Counted from the first letter of the stretch, positions 11,641 to 24,297 are shown. The stretch: 64,000 bases of DNA from Flaveria trinervia (GCA_025506515.1 CM046457.1:2592063-2656062); one strand, 5' to 3'. Notes: a model not told the origin generated them from the letters alone. A program made the numbers and translations.

Positions 11641-13411
11641 TAACTAAACTTCACACAAACGGAAAGTGTACAGGTTGTGACATAGTAAAGTTTAGGTAAG
11701 TCCAGATATCGAACCCTAGAGACACGTTTGACGGCTTTCGTTACTAAACCTCTATCAACTTCTAACCTGATTAATTTAATTATTTTAAGTAATTAATAAT
11801 AAACAAAATAAACAATTTTACTGAAATTAATTAATCTAAACACTACGGATGAAAAAAAACAAATTAAGAGTTCAAACTTGGAACTTGAATATAATCAAAT
11901 ACGTGAAATAACTACCTAGATAGGAGTCCAACTAACATGTGATGACTTAAAGGTAATGATTCATATAACTATCTCTAAAAATACAGATCCAGAGTTAACT
12001 AGGTATGTTGCTACTCTCCAAGAAAACCAAAGACATGTGTGAAACACAAGACATGTTTATTAAAATGTCTAATGGAAGATCGCCCCTAGGTTTTCTACCA
12101 CGTTATCTTTAAGATTATATTTTTTAACCCTAAGATAAAGGACAACTTAATTAAATCTAATTAAATACTCTAAAACACAAACACTACGAATGAAAGGCAA
12201 AACACGTTCTCGCGAAATCTAAACCTAACAAACAACGGGTAAGAGGTTTTAAGTATTATCTATCACCCCTAGGTTTTAGATAAGGTAGTACATTGAAAAA
12301 TACTATCAAATCACAACCAATGCTCCTAAGATTATCTTTAATCAAAGTTTAAAATTAAAACACAAAGTAATTAATTTTAACGTGCAAACCTAATCTAGAT
12401 GTCACACAATCAATCTAGATAAAACCTACACGAACATGGCAATAACCTTTAAATATAAAACAATACACGGGTTAATATTTAATTGAGACAATAATCAAGT
12501 TCTAAGATTAATAAACAAATATACGAAGTCAAAACCAAATAATTAGTCAAAACATGAATAGTTTTCAACCCAACCTAGGTGGTACTAAAAAGTTAGCTAC
12601 TTATAATGTTCAAAAACATCAAAAACAATAATAAAGTTGCAAACTTATAAACATGAATGAGACAATTAATGAAACAAAGAAAAGTAATCGATCACGAAGC
12701 GAAACCGAATAATCTTTAGTGCTTGTATGCTTCAATCCTTACTCTCCGATCTTGCTCTCCACTTTAATTTTCTTCTCCAGTCTTACTTTAAAAAGCTTCA
12801 AATTGAATGGAAACTAATGTTCTTCTGTTTTCTTTGTTTCTTTCTGTCGTCGCTCGCTGCTTCTTCCTTTTCTTCTTTCAAAAGTTAGGTTAATTCTTTT
12901 TTTTGACTGGCCATTAGCCCATTAGAATCTTAATATTAATATGATGATGCACATTTATTTTATTTCAAGAATTGCACAGACTCCATCACAGTTTATTTGA
13001 GTAGAATTATTATATAACTCATTCAAATTTCAAAGTCAATCACTAATCATCATAATTTAAATCAATGTTTTGGTAAAAGTTTTATATTTATAGTAACCAA
13101 ATCTAATTTGAATTAATACATTAATGTATTGAATTTCAACTTGGTTTTGAAAACATTTGTATATTTGACGTGTGCATCAATTAATTTATAAAACTAACTT
13201 TTATAGGAAATTAATAGTAACTATAACATATAAAATATTTTTTTAAGATTCATTTATTGGTCTAATTCATCATTATTGCTCACGGTCTCTTAATATATTC
13301 AAAATCTAAATATGAACCAATTAGAAGTAATTTTTCTATAAAAACTAATCCAGAACCTATTCAAAATAAAGGGAATATTTAGATAACTTATATACAGTTT
13401 AGACCACATCA
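11641..13411 (-). mobile_element. Probable 3' LTR of minus-strand Tat element
   Basis: On the minus strand this follows a decayed polypurine tract and starts TGATGTGGTC at 13411. No coding sequence is seen. The stretch 11902-11945 (ACTACCTAGATAGGAGTCC...) recurs at 55325-55360, so it belongs to a repeated family. The distal border, somewhere near 11650, is not resolved, and a block GTAAGTCCAGATATCGAACC at 11695-11714 is a motif I associate with Tat-type elements. Confidence 0.35.
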
Positions 13412-14596
13412 ATCCATATTTAAACTTTGCTTGTCCTTAAGCAAAACTCATCCCACGACATATGTAACGTTAACACGTTTAAATGCGTAAGTATAAAATC
13501 AAATTAGTGTAACTAGTTTTTCTAAAGACACAATCAACTATTTAGTCACAATCAATAGAATTACAACTTAACAAACGAATTATAAAAAATAGACGTACTA
13601 ACTAAATTTAGTTTATTTAAAAACTCAAAACACACAATAATCCACAACTTCTCACAATGTCCTCTCCTCTCGGCTTGTTTAGTGGACTAGTTTAAGATGT
13701 ACTAGTTTATATATGCGGTACTTCGATATCATCACGACATGACATTGTTATAAGCTTGTAAAGGCATCAAATCTACACAACTAACAATTGAACTTTTCAC
13801 AAATCAAGTAGGTCTTAACACTGGTTGTAACGTGGCTAAGGTGATGGGTAGGAAAAAACAAGGGAAAAACAAGGCTAAGGTGTTAGAGAAATCCGACTTT
13901 ACTAGGCTAAACACGAACATAATACGCAAATGATAAATAAAATAAAGGACCAAACTTGAATCCTTTAACAAACTAACTACTAATAGACATATTTTTTTTC
14001 ACTTTTTTTCTAATTTTTCATTTTCTCTCTCTTTTTGTTATTTTAACTAATCAAATGTAACAACCGAATCACACTATTTAAATACTAACTTAGCCAGATT
14101 TTCTAAAACACTCAGGTTAACACAAAAAAGGACTTAAATGAACAAAGGCTAGGTTAACATGGGTGTAAACCGAAGGAAACGGTAAATAAATGACTCAACA
14201 TGGCTAACTAGTGGATAATTTCGGGGTAGGGCAGTCACATGCTAAACACAAGGCTAAATCCTAGGTGCCTCTATCACTTCTATGCAAGTTCAAAGTTCAT
14301 GGTCTTAACGCGTATAACCTATACAAGTTCTAAAATGCATGTACGTGTGATATAAATGCTCAACAATGAAATGCATGTGAAATGCAAATAATCAAGAATT
14401 AAAGGCTCAATCTCACATGAAAACGGAGGTGATGAGGGCATAAGTTGTGGACAATTGCACGTTTATCATCTTTCAGTTTACCTCATTTAAATAGACGTCT
14501 ATACCATTTTACTTTGAAAACCGCTTGTTAAGTTAACATAATCATACGACTTGAAAAGTTAATCATGCTCTGAGTAATTATTAAGCGCTAATTGAC
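13412..14596 (-). mobile_element. Tat element 3' noncoding region (part 1)
   Basis: On the minus strand it ends TTTTGCTTAAGGACAAGC then AAAGTTTAA, a typical run-in to a Tat polypurine tract, at 13416-13446. No coding capacity is seen. It continues across the family A insertion into 20230-21398, where Tat integrase is found on the same strand. Confidence 0.5.
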
Positions 14597-14601
14597 TCAC
14601 A
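14597..14601 (+). repeat. Target duplication TCACA of family A element, left
   Basis: TCACA directly precedes the 5' LTR and is repeated at 20225-20229 directly after the 3' LTR. Five bases is the normal gypsy duplication. Confidence 0.93.
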
Positions 14602-15007
14602 TGTAACACCCGGATCTTTTTTTTAAAGTCAAGAAATAAGAATAACAGCATGAAGGGCAATAAAGTCCAAGAGGAGGGACTAAAAGTGTCCAAAAAGAAC
14701 AAAACTTTCAAAAGTTGGTGTAAAGGTGAGTATGGCCGCCCACCCTCACCTCACTTCACCATTTGTCTTGGTTTTAGAGAGAGAGAGCAGAAAATACTCT
14801 CGGATTGAAGAAGAAGGGGAAGAAGAAAAATGAATTCAAGGTAAGAATTCAGGGTTTTTATGTTTTTATGTCGGGTTTTATCCCGGTTATGTGTTTGTAT
14901 GCTTATGTATTGTGTTTGTGCTCGTGTGTATGTGTTTGGATGTTATTTCTAGGTGTTTTGAACTCTTTGCAAGCGAGTTAAAAGGAAGAACACCCAAGTT
15001 GCACCAG

Positions 15008-16558
15008 GTGAGTTCTAGACCCCGGTTTTTACATGTTTTAAAATATCTTTGGGGCTGAAAACGTATTAAAATGATTTTACAAGTTTATGTGTGAATACCC
15101 GTATGTATGGTGTATGTTGGATGTTAGTTCTTGATGGTTTATAGGCTACTCATGTTTAGAATAGCCATATTATGCTTAGAACAGATGGGTTCGATGATTA
15201 GGATTGAAAATATCCTAGAAACATGTTTTACAAAATGCTCATGCGCCTAGATAAGTGTTCATACGTCTGAAAGTACCTTAGAAAGAATTAAGTGTAAGCC
15301 ATGCGCCTAAACAGTAGCTCATGCGCTCAAAATTTGCCTTAGAAATGTTTAAGTTCAGCCCCTACGCCTGAACAGTGGCCCATGCGCCTAGAAATGTTAG
15401 TCGGATGACTAAGGGTAGGGCCATGCGCCCCAATAGTGCCCATGCGCCCCAATAGTGCCCATGCGCCCAAGTGGCCCATGCGCCTAAGTGTTCATGCGTC
15501 TGAATAGTATCCATGCGCCTAGATTGGGCTGGAATTTACTAAGTGTTCAGACGTCCAGGAGTCCCCATGCACCTGAACAGTACCCATGCGCCTGAAAGTG
15601 GCCCATGCGCCTGAATAGTGTCCATGCGCCTGCATAGTGCCCATGAGCCTAGGACTTAGAATATTTTTCTGATTTTTGGGGAAAATGTGTAAAGTAGGAT
15701 TTGACTTGGAAAATTCCTGGGGACTATAAGTTGACTTTTGGGGTCACAGATAGTATGGTGGGCATGCTATGGATGATGCTGATGATGATGTTGCATGACT
15801 ATGCATGATGTATGTTATGTATGTATGATGCCCTGTGTGATGATGTATGAATGGTATGTTATGTTATGTTCCTATGATAATGAATGTTTATCTTTCCATG
15901 GCTTTACGTGTTATGTTAATGAATGAACCGAAAGTATTATGTAACGTAAAGTGAAAGATAATGAATGAGGAACATGATGAATGAATGCATGCGTTAACGA
16001 ATGAATGAACGTAAAAAGTCTTGCAAGTAAATGTATGGAGGTCCACACCTAATGAAGGGTGTTAGCTCAACTGTGTGTGGGTTAGCTACCCCAGAAGGAT
16101 GCACACTGGGGTCCAATCCTTGTGATTGACCATATGTATGGGATCCTTGCCGCTTGCCTCAGGTACTAGAGTCAGCTTCGTGCACAATGTTCGGGGTCTA
16201 TGATAGACCTCAGGCCCAGTAACCAGCTTCGTGCATAATGTTCGGGGTATAGCATATGGCATTGATCCGGAATGAAAAGAACAGATGAATGGTGAATGTA
16301 CTTGCCCCAGGTACTGGAGTCAGCTTCGTGCACAATGTTCGGGGTATTGTACATGTCACAAGATGTAACGAATGAACGAAGATTAATGAACGTAATGGAA
16401 GATAATAATGATATTATCTGTATGTATGTATGATGTATGACCACGAACATATGAAATGTATAGTATGGACTCTGTAAAGAAATAAATAACGATTTATATG
16501 TATGTTTATTTATAAAACTAGAACTCACTCTGCGACGCTGACTTTTATACGTTTTCAG
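15008..16558 (+). other. Possible intron inside family A LTR
   Basis: AG|GTGAGTTCTAG at 15006-15018 looks like a splice donor. GCTGACTTTTATACGTTTTCAG ending at 16558 has branch-point (CTGAC) and acceptor features, and CTAGAACTCAC at 16517-16527 is the exact reverse complement of the donor-side GTGAGTTCTAG. The same layout recurs in other LTR families here. Splicing itself is inference. Confidence 0.4.
15230..15655 (+). repeat. ATGCGCC short-repeat array in family A LTR
   Basis: At least a dozen degenerate units of about 18-22 bp, consensus near GTGCCCATGCGCCTGAATA, packed with GCGC and CG in an AT-rich surrounding. The cleanest tandem copies are at 15421-15490 and 15580-15640. Confidence 0.85.
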
Positions 16559-16828
16559 TTGTTAGGTAAACGTTGCTGAGGATGGCACGAGGCGGCTACT
16601 CAGCTCTTTTGGATGGCATCCATATATTTAAGGCTTTTGTGGTGTAATACAACAATGTAATTTTGTAACCAACAAACGATGCATTATTTTGTAAGTTTTT
16701 AGAATGAAATGAAATGTCATTTTTTTTATGTTTTCCGCTGCAATGTTTTGATGAATAAATGTAAAGTATATGTTTTACGTGCAATGAATCACCAGCTGTA
16801 AGCGTCCCGGGAATGGGGCCTTACAAGT

Positions 16829-16840
16829 TGGTATCAGAGC
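16829..16840 (+). other. Family A primer binding site
   Basis: TGGTATCAGAGC, complementary to initiator Met-tRNA, 3 bases after the LTR end. Confidence 0.92.
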
Positions 16841-17175
16841 CAAAGTTTAAGTGAAATGGGTAAATTTTCAAAATAAACCTTAACTTAAACTGAGAATGGG
16901 ACAGAATGGGAATGGGATGCCAATCTGAGTAGCTGCGTGTCATCAAGTATTTTCGTAATGTTAACCGGTTTATGTGCGCATGGTATGTGGTTATGTGTTG
17001 TATGTAGATTTAAATACTAATGTAGTTAGGACAGGTAATGCTCGTGGTATGAAGAGTAAAGTGAGTGGCTAATCACAACTGGCCACTGTAATTAGGGACT
17101 TACTATACTTCACATGAACTGAGCTGTTCCCTTGAATGACCATGTTGGTGTTTGAATCTTCCAGTGTATTAGTAG

Positions 17176-18070
17176 ATGGCTGGTGGTAGATCTTCGAAGG
17201 CCTCTCATGGTGGAGGTCACGGTGCTGAACCGCGACCCAAGAGGGGGAGACCCAGAGTCGAGAAAGTGGTTCATGAAGAACCAAAAACCCCTCATCCGGA
17301 GGGCGGAGATGAGAGTGCTAACCTGAGAGCCTCAGTGAAGGAGGAGGTTGTGGAAGAAGTGCACCAAGTCATGCAGACGATCCTACCGTCTGTGGTGACT
17401 GAAGTGATAAAGGCAGTTAGAGAGGGGGAGAGAAAGGAAAGGAATGGACTTATGGGCGAAAGAAGACAGCCCGAGATTGAGACAGTTCCATCCGATGATG
17501 AGGACGAGGAAGAAGAGTCTGCGTCGGAGGCAACCGAGGCTGCAACTACGGGGTGTTTATGAGATGCAAACCCCCTACTTTCGATGGAAACGGCACTGCC
17601 ACTGCTGCTCATCGGTGGGTGAGGGAAATGGAGGCGGTACTTGATATCAACGAGTGCCGAAAAGACTAGAAGGTTAAGTTCGCTACCCACTCGTTCGTAG
17701 ACTCGGCTCTGTGCTGGTGGGACAATATCATCCAAGCCGAGGGTAGTCGGGAAATTGGGAGAATGAGATGGTCGGAGTTGAAGAAGTTGGTGTTCGAGGA
17801 GTTTTGTCCTCACCGGGAAATGGACAAGGTCGAGAGAGAGTTTCTGCAACTAGAGGCGGGAACTATGACGCACCAAGAGTACACCACAAAGTTCAATGAA
17901 ATGGCACGACTGGTGCCCAATCAGGTGACGCCACTATCACGAAAGATTAAGAGATATATCCAGGGACTGTCGGCGGATATCAGTAGGCATATGATCGGCG
18001 CCCGCCGAGCACTTTTAGGTCGGTGGTTGATTTGGCTGGTAGACTATATGATGAGCTTGAGGTGGTAGTG
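17176..18070 (+). pseudogene. Family A gag, N-terminal and capsid part
   Basis: Starts MAGGRSSKASHGG at 17176, about 335 bases after the primer site; families B and B' use the same start. After a basic leader (PKRGRPRVEK) and an acidic patch comes the retrotransposon gag core: MRCKPPTFDG, HRWVREMEAVLDI, LCWWDNI, EFCPHREMDKVEREFLQLEAG and NEMARLVPNQV. Gag builds the particle. A frameshift near 17550, a CAG-to-TAG stop at about 17668 (CRKD*KVKF) and a frameshift near 18010 break it. The frame continues as the next entry. Confidence 0.88.
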
Positions 18071-19156
18071 GCTGAGGAGAAGAAGACGAGTAGGGATGGG
18101 AGAAACTGGAATGGGAAACAGTTTGGACGTGGTAGAGCCGCTCCAAACAATAAGGTGGCGAGGGTAGGTGACCGACGTGTGGTCACAGCTGGTGCTGTGT
18201 TGGAGAAGTGTGGCAAGTACGGGAAGGAGCACGGTGGCGAGTGCAGATGGGGGTCGAATATCTGTATCAAGTGTGGGAAGCCTGGTCATATAGCTAGAGA
18301 CTGTGGAGGTGTGAAGTGTTTCAACTGTGGGGAAAGTGGTCACATGAGTAGGGAGTGTAAGAAGCCAAGGGCCGAGAGTTCCGGGGTGAAGAAGGCCGAA
18401 GGAGAAGGGCCGAAGGCAAGCACCCGAGCTTTGACGATGACTCGGGAGGACGCTATGACAGATCCTGACGTGGTGTCAGGTATGTTTCTAGTAAACCAAA
18501 CTCTTGTATCTGTGTTGTTTGATTCTGGTGCTAGTAGGAGTTTCATTTCTGCTGCCTTTGGTGCTAAGTTTCCCAATAAGAGTAGATGTATTGGTGAGCC
18601 ATTCGATGTAAAAACTGCTATTGGTAAGTCCACTAGAATTACTGAGGTGATAGAGGACTGTCCCATAGAACTAGAAGGCCATAGGTTTGCTGCTAGGTTA
18701 CATGTGATACCCCTGGGTGGATTTGATGTAGTACTAGGGATGGACTGGTTAGCAACCTTTGAGGCAAACATCGTGTGTCATAAGAAGATGATCCGATTGA
18801 CAACGCCTGACGGAAATGAGGTGACGGTTTATGGTGATCGCGTCACGACAATCCCGAGGGTGATTTCGATGGCGGTGGCGGGAAAGTGCATGAGACGCGG
18901 ATGTGATGCCTACTTGGCATACATAAAAGATGTGGATGCGTCGGTATCACAATTATCCGAAGTACCAGTGGTGCGCGACTTTCCGGATGTATTCCCGGAA
19001 GACTTACCCGGTGTGCCACCAGATCGCGAGGTTGAGTTCCAAATTGACTTGATACCGGTGCTTAACCCGTTGCCAAGGCACCGTACCGGGGTCATAGATA
19101 GTATGATGGGCATGCTATGGATGATGATGATGATGATGTTGCATGACTATGCATGA
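18023..19156 (+). pseudogene. Family A gag nucleocapsid and aspartic protease, fused to LTR
   Basis: A 377-codon open stretch. Residues about 60-118 form a knuckle region: a CGKYGKEHGGEC variant, then CIKCGKPGHIARDC and CFNCGESGHMSREC, which bind RNA. Protease follows with the active-site motif VLFDSGASRSFIS near residue 163 and GFDVVLGMDWLA downstream. The protease-RT linker reads VVRDFPDVFPEDLPG. At about 19088 the pol sequence stops and the last 20 or so codons are read from the 3' LTR (MMGMLWMMMMMM). This is the longest open frame in the window, but it has no RT or integrase. Confidence 0.88.
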
Positions 19157-20224
19157 TGTATGTTATGTATGTATGATGCCCTGTGTGATGATGTATGAAT
19201 GGTTTGCTATGTTATGTTCCTATGATGATGAATGTTTATCTTTCCATGGCTTTACGTGTTATGTTAATGAATGAACCGAAAGTATTATGTAACGTAAAGT
19301 GAAAGATAATAAAAGAGGAACATGATGAATGAATGCATGCATTAACGAATGAATGAACGTAAAAAGTCTTGCAAGCAAATGTATGGAGGTCCACACCCAA
19401 TGAAGAGTGTTAGCTCAACTGTGTGCGGGTTAGCTACCCCAGAAGGATGCACACTGGGGTCCAATCCTTGTGATTGACCATATGTATGGGATCCTTGCCG
19501 CTTGCCCTAGGTACTGGAGCCAGCTTCGTGCACAATGTTCAGGGTCTATGATAGACCTCAAGCCCAGTAACCGGCTTCGTGCACAATGTTCGGGGTATAG
19601 CATATGGCATTGATCCGGAATGAAAAGAAAAGATGAATGGTGAATATACTTGCCCCAGGTGCTGGAGTCAGCTTCGTGCATAATGTTCGGGGTCTATGGT
19701 AGACCTCAGGCCCAGTAACCAGCTTCGTGTACAATGTTCGGGGTATTGTACATGTCACAAGATGTAACGAAGGAACGAAGATTAATGAACGTAATGGAAG
19801 ATAATAATGATATTATCTGTATGTACGTATGATGTATAACCACGAACGTATGAAACGTATAGTATGGACTCTGTAAAGAAATAAATAACAATTTATGTTT
19901 GTTTATTTATAAAACTAGAACTCACTCAGCGACGCTGACTTTTATACGTTTTCAGTTGTCAGGTAAACGTTGCTGAGGATGGCACGAGTCGGCTACTCAG
20001 CTCTTTTGGATGGCATCCATATATTTAAGGCTTTTGTGGTGTAATACAACAATGTAATTTTGTAACCAACAAATGATGCATTATTTTGCAAAAGTTTTTA
20101 GAATGAAATGAAATGCCATTTGTTTTATGTTTTCCGCTGCAATGTTTTGATGAATAAATGTAAAGTATATGTTTTACGTGCGATGAATCACCAGCTGTAA
20201 GCGTCCCGGGAAAGGGGCCTTACA
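19088..20224 (+). mobile_element. Family A 3' LTR, 5'-truncated
   Basis: Matches 15740-16825 of the 5' LTR and ends CGTCCCGGGAAAGGGGCCTTACA. The deletion joint lies in GGGG/GG at 19088-19091. It has four CTTCGTGCACAATGTTCGGGG-type units (about 19525, 19577, 19671 and 19729) against three in the 5' LTR. Confidence 0.9.
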
Positions 20225-20229
20225 TCACA
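20225..20229 (+). repeat. Target duplication TCACA of family A element, right
   Basis: Exact copy of 14597-14601. Confidence 0.93.
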
Positions 20230-20764
20230 TCATGATTCGTGCAAGTCGTGATTTATATGTGTGGATGAGTATATACTTAGTGCGTTTTTTCTTTTTCTTT
20301 TTTTTGAAAATTATTAAAAAAAATTTGAAGGATTTATCTAAATTTTACAATGTTATCAGAAAAAAATACAGAATATTTCAGTTTTGCCAACTAAATCATT
20401 CCCACACTTAAATCGAACATTGTCCCTAATATTCGAGTAAATAGATATAAACAATTAAGATAATAAAAGTGCAAGAAATGGAAAAACTGAAACTCCCCTG
20501 TTATGTAACATGCAATGACAGAAGGTCCACTAAAAATGTATGTGTCATCTTTACACTTTAACATGACTAAGAGCCTCAAGCAAATGATCATTTAGCTCCG
20601 AGCAATAACCTGAAATCAAATACAAACACAAAAGCATATGGTACGAAGAATTAAAAATAAAAAGTAAAAATAAAATGCAAAAGAAAATAAAAACAAACCC
20701 TCGGGTCGCCTCCTAGAAGCGCTTGGTTTATTTACGAGTCGTCGGCCAGACTCGAACCTCTCAA
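20230..20764 (-). mobile_element. Tat element 3' noncoding region (part 2)
   Basis: Non-coding sequence between the family A insertion and the end of Tat pol on the minus strand. It is the upstream continuation of 13412-14596. No other feature was seen. Confidence 0.5.
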
Positions 20765-21398
20765 TCAGGTTCCTATAGGGGCGAGGTCAACCACTTCTTC
20801 CTCGTTTTCAATCACCGGCCCACTAATGTAATGCTTCAAACGATGGTCGTTTACCTTAAACTTCGATTCCTCCTTTTCCTCTATTTCAATTGTTACGTAT
20901 GGAAATACCTCGCGCACAATGTATGGTCCTGACCATCGCAATTTTAATTTCCCCGGAAACAATTTCAATCGCGAATTGTACAGCAACACCTAATCCCCAC
21001 ACTTGAATTCTTTATTGCCTTTTAGGTGTCGATCATGTAATTCTTTTGTACGTTCCTTGCATCGTGTTGAATGTATGTACGCATGATCTCTGAATTCCTC
21101 CAACTCCTGCAACTTGTGAAATCGATTCGCTCCGGCCGCGGACATGTCTAAATTCACTGTCCTTAGTGCCCAATATGCACGATGCTCTAACTCCACTAGT
21201 AGACGACACACTTTCCTATAAATCATCCGAAACGGTGTAGAACCGGCCGGTGTCTTATATGCCGTGCGGAAAGCCCAGAGTGCATCATCAAACTTATCGG
21301 ACCAATCCTTGTGATTTGATCCGACTATCTTCTCTAGTATCCGCTTGATACCCCGATTACTTACCTCAACTTGCCCACTAGTCTGCAGATGATAAGCC
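20765..21398 (-). pseudogene. Tat-type gypsy integrase, C-terminal half
   Basis: On the minus strand from 21398: AYHLQTSGQVEVSNRGIK, containing the last catalytic Glu of the DD35E core, then WSDKFDDALWAFRTAYKTP, a decayed version of the conserved VELEHRAYWALR block, and VLLYNSRLKLFPGKLKLRWSGP with VNDHRLKHY, the Tat/Athila C-terminal signature. A CAG-to-TAG stop near 20990 interrupts it (GD*VLLYN). The N-terminal half is gone: at 21398/21399 it abuts a family C LTR. There is no chromodomain, as expected for Tat. Confidence 0.85.
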
Positions 21399-24282
21399 GT
21401 TATTAAACTATTAAATAATTTTAATAGATCAAATACACTAAATGTGCAATTTATAAACTATTCATAATCTAAACAACTTGTAAAAAAACTTATTTAGAAG
21501 TAAATCTTTTCATAAAGATATAACGATTTATTAATCATTTTACGATAAATAACTAAAGGGAAATGTTTTATTAAAATTGTTTAGTTATAAAATGACTTCT
21601 AATAAACTTGTATAGTTTTTATTAGTAGTTATGAATTTCTATTGTTGAAAATAAATAATTAAATTATGAAGTTTACAAGTTTAAGAAAGCTAAAAAAAGA
21701 TTAATAAATAATTAATTTAATCTATTATTTAATTTGTTTTTATAATCAAGGGCTTAAATTGTAATTTCTAAAACTTAATATAAAAGCTTCTAGCATAAAA
21801 TAATAAAACATGATACTTCAGGGACCAAAAGTGTAAATTGTAATAAACCACCCCCGTATTTCCGGCTAATCGCCGGCAGGGGCTCTGGCCAAGTCCGGCG
21901 ACCCCCCTTTTACTCTTAAACGCTTAATTGAAACGCGATTAAACCGAACATTAACTATGGCATATCAGTATCAAACTTGAATACGATTTTAATTGATTAA
22001 TTCGAACGTTAAGGCTATGCACATGAAACCGAAACATTGACTTAACGTCTCTACCCGTTCGTTATGAAAAAGACTTAATTGGGTCTATAGAATGATGTTA
22101 AACCCTTCGAATTAGTTTCCTTAAACTTTCTGTATCATCAATTCCATTCAAAACAAGCACATACACCACGTTCGATTGCCATCTTCCTTTTGGACCTGCA
22201 ACATGGTCGACAGTGGTCTTTGAGGCATTTAAACTCTAAATTGATTGAGGGCTTTGGATTACAAACACTCTTTGAAGCTTCATACTAAAGTAATTTGATT
22301 AATATCATCATTTGTATCTGAATCTCCCCACCCACATTCGCGATTCTCCTTCGGCTTGCATCTTCGACTCCATCTCAATCCTGGTAAATTAATACATACA
22401 TACACTCATATTCGCATGAGGAATCAAACCCTATGTTTGATTCATTAACAATATCAATTTGAGGTTCAATTTGGAACATTTGTAATCTAGGGTTCTTGCG
22501 TGATTTGGGGATTGTTTAAAGTATGATTTTTATTAGTTATTTTGTAATTTAAAACAAGTCCTGGGCTTTGGCCCGCCGGTTAGTAACAGTTAGCATACAT
22601 GGAAGGTCAGGGGTTCGAACCCTGAACCCTGCCTCTACTATGTTTGATCTTTTTCTTTTATTTTTTTATTTAGAAAAATTATTAATATATCATAATATTA
22701 ATAAAAAATAGTTTTGTTAACCAAAAAATTGTAGATATTTTTTTAAATTAATTTTTAAGGATTTAAAAACTTATAATTTTAAATTAAATTACCTTTTTAA
22801 TAATAACAAGATTTATAAAAATGGAATTTATTTAAAATGTTAAAAAATTATTATGGTTCAAACTCATACCATTTCAAATCGTTTTAAAATTTATATGTTA
22901 CAAGTACTTTAAATAATTAATTAATTATTTATTTAAATCATTAAATATTCAATTAAGCATTTAACCATGTTATATTGTAAATAAATAATTATTTACTTTT
23001 CACACTTAAATGCCTAATCTTTATTCATCAATAGTATAAACTAAATACTTGATTAGTATGTAAATACGTAAGTTCACTAACAATTCATCTTGGTTTAAAA
23101 TCATAATTATTTATAAATTTATTTCTTAAATTTTGTTTAAATTCTTGAAACTTATAAAACAATATAATTTCTATTATTCTTGGTTTTGATGTTATAAGAC
23201 CTTTGTAAAGATTATTAAATGTTTAAATATTTATAAAATAACTTTAAATAATTTTATATTATTTTGCAAGTCATATAATTAAGTATTCACTAAATCATCT
23301 TTATCAATTTTAAATAATTAATTTCTAAATTAATTATTTCTTTCACACATTATATTTAATTCTTATTTATTAAATAAATTAAATTATTAAATCATTCATT
23401 TTGGTTCTCAATCTTAATTAATTTATTTCATCTTTATTTAACCAAAACACAATCGTTTGTTTTATTTTACTTGATTTAATTATTAAAACCCCCCAAATTC
23501 CAAATGAAACCCTAATTCATATCTACTCTTGAATCATATCTTATTCTAAACTAAGACACTAAATCTTAGATTGAGTCATGAAGAAATCTTTGAAACCATC
23601 TTTATCTCTTATAAATATCTAATGTGCCTTTTACATCTGGTGAGTTCTTTATGCCCTATTTTTACTTTATTTCACACCTTTTGGGGTGAAATATGTTAAC
23701 CTTATAAACTTACACTTGTAAACATCTTGATACTTGTAAATGCATATGCAATTCATCTTTACTTTTTGTCATAGTTATTTGTGTTATTGTAAGTGTTATA
23801 TGAGATACATATTTTGTTAACAATCATTAACTATTGCTAACCTGGCGATGTCTTAGATCTTTGGGCCTGACAAGCCTATTTGGTGCTAAAGCCGATGTAT
23901 TGCCGGCTCCTGATGACGTATGCTTGTTCATCATGGGAACCATATACTCTTAGCCAATCATATATACTTGTAATCAAGTCGAGGTTTGGTTGTAACTGTA
24001 TGTGTTCTACAAACTTGCTAACTCATAACCATTAACATGAATTGCTACTTGTAAACCTTTTGAAGCATGCTATAATCTAGGACTTGGACCTAGATAATGA
24101 AATAAAAAGTTACATTATGTTATGTTATGTTTAACTTATTTCTTGTATAAGACTTATGATTGTATTTTTTTCCATTTCAGGACTTATGATAATAATATTT
24201 ACTATTTAATATAGCGTTATGTGGCTGTGAACAATCTTACCCTCACATCTCGACGTTTCCACCGTCAAGGTTGGGTGTGACA
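21399..24282 (+). mobile_element. Family C/D chimeric 5' LTR
   Basis: From 21399 it matches the family C LTR at 36507 onward, lacking the first 54 bp or so. After about 24056 (AACCTTTT|GAAGCATGC) it matches family D instead (compare 26897-27122) and ends GGTTGGGTGTGACA. It is followed by a primer site and family D gag. The join removes the acceptor-like end of the putative LTR intron (donor at 23640). Confidence 0.8.
22569..22640 (+). ncRNA. tRNA-like Pol III module in family C LTR
   Basis: TGGCCCGCCGG at 22569-22579 fits the tRNA A box TRGYNNANNGG with one mismatch; GGTTCGAACCC at 22612-22622 is a B box. The spacing of 43 is tRNA-like. TCAGGG and CCCTGA around GTTCGAA form a good T arm. T runs follow from 22645. 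It is probably a tRNA-derived (SINE-like) sequence; no convincing acceptor stem or anticodon arm. Confidence 0.55.
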
Positions 24283-24285
24283 GAT

Positions 24286-24297
24286 TGGTATCAGAGC
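24286..24297 (+). other. Primer binding site after C/D LTR
   Basis: TGGTATCAGAGC, preceded by GAT, 3 bases after the LTR end. Confidence 0.92.

Larger units (their letters stand above)
14602..16825 (+). mobile_element. Family A 5' LTR (2224 bp)
   Basis: Starts TGTAACACCCGGATC and ends CGTCCCGGGAATGGGGCCTTACA, followed at once by the primer site. It carries a degenerate ATGCGCC repeat array (15230-15655), three copies of a CTTCGTGCACAATGTTCGGGG unit (about 16176, 16228 and 16324) and a splice-site-like pair (15008 and 16558). Only part of the partner LTR survives (19088-20224). Confidence 0.92.
14602..20224 (+). mobile_element. Family A Ty3/gypsy (Tekay-like) element, internally deleted
   Basis: LTR ends TGTAACACC...GGGGCCTTACA and flanking TCACA copies define the element. 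It holds a full 5' LTR, primer site, gag and protease, then jumps directly into the middle of the 3' LTR. RT, RNase H, integrase, chromodomain, polypurine tract and the first 1.1 kb of the 3' LTR are missing. Gag is close to that of family B, whose chromodomain places the group with Tekay chromoviruses. It is nested in the minus-strand Tat element. Confidence 0.92.

Noticed and set aside
15230..15655. CRISPR-like array
   Set aside because: Units are degenerate and contiguous, without unique spacers, inside a plant LTR; it is a minisatellite.
17292..17849. 185-codon minus-strand open frame
   Set aside because: Antisense shadow of family A gag.
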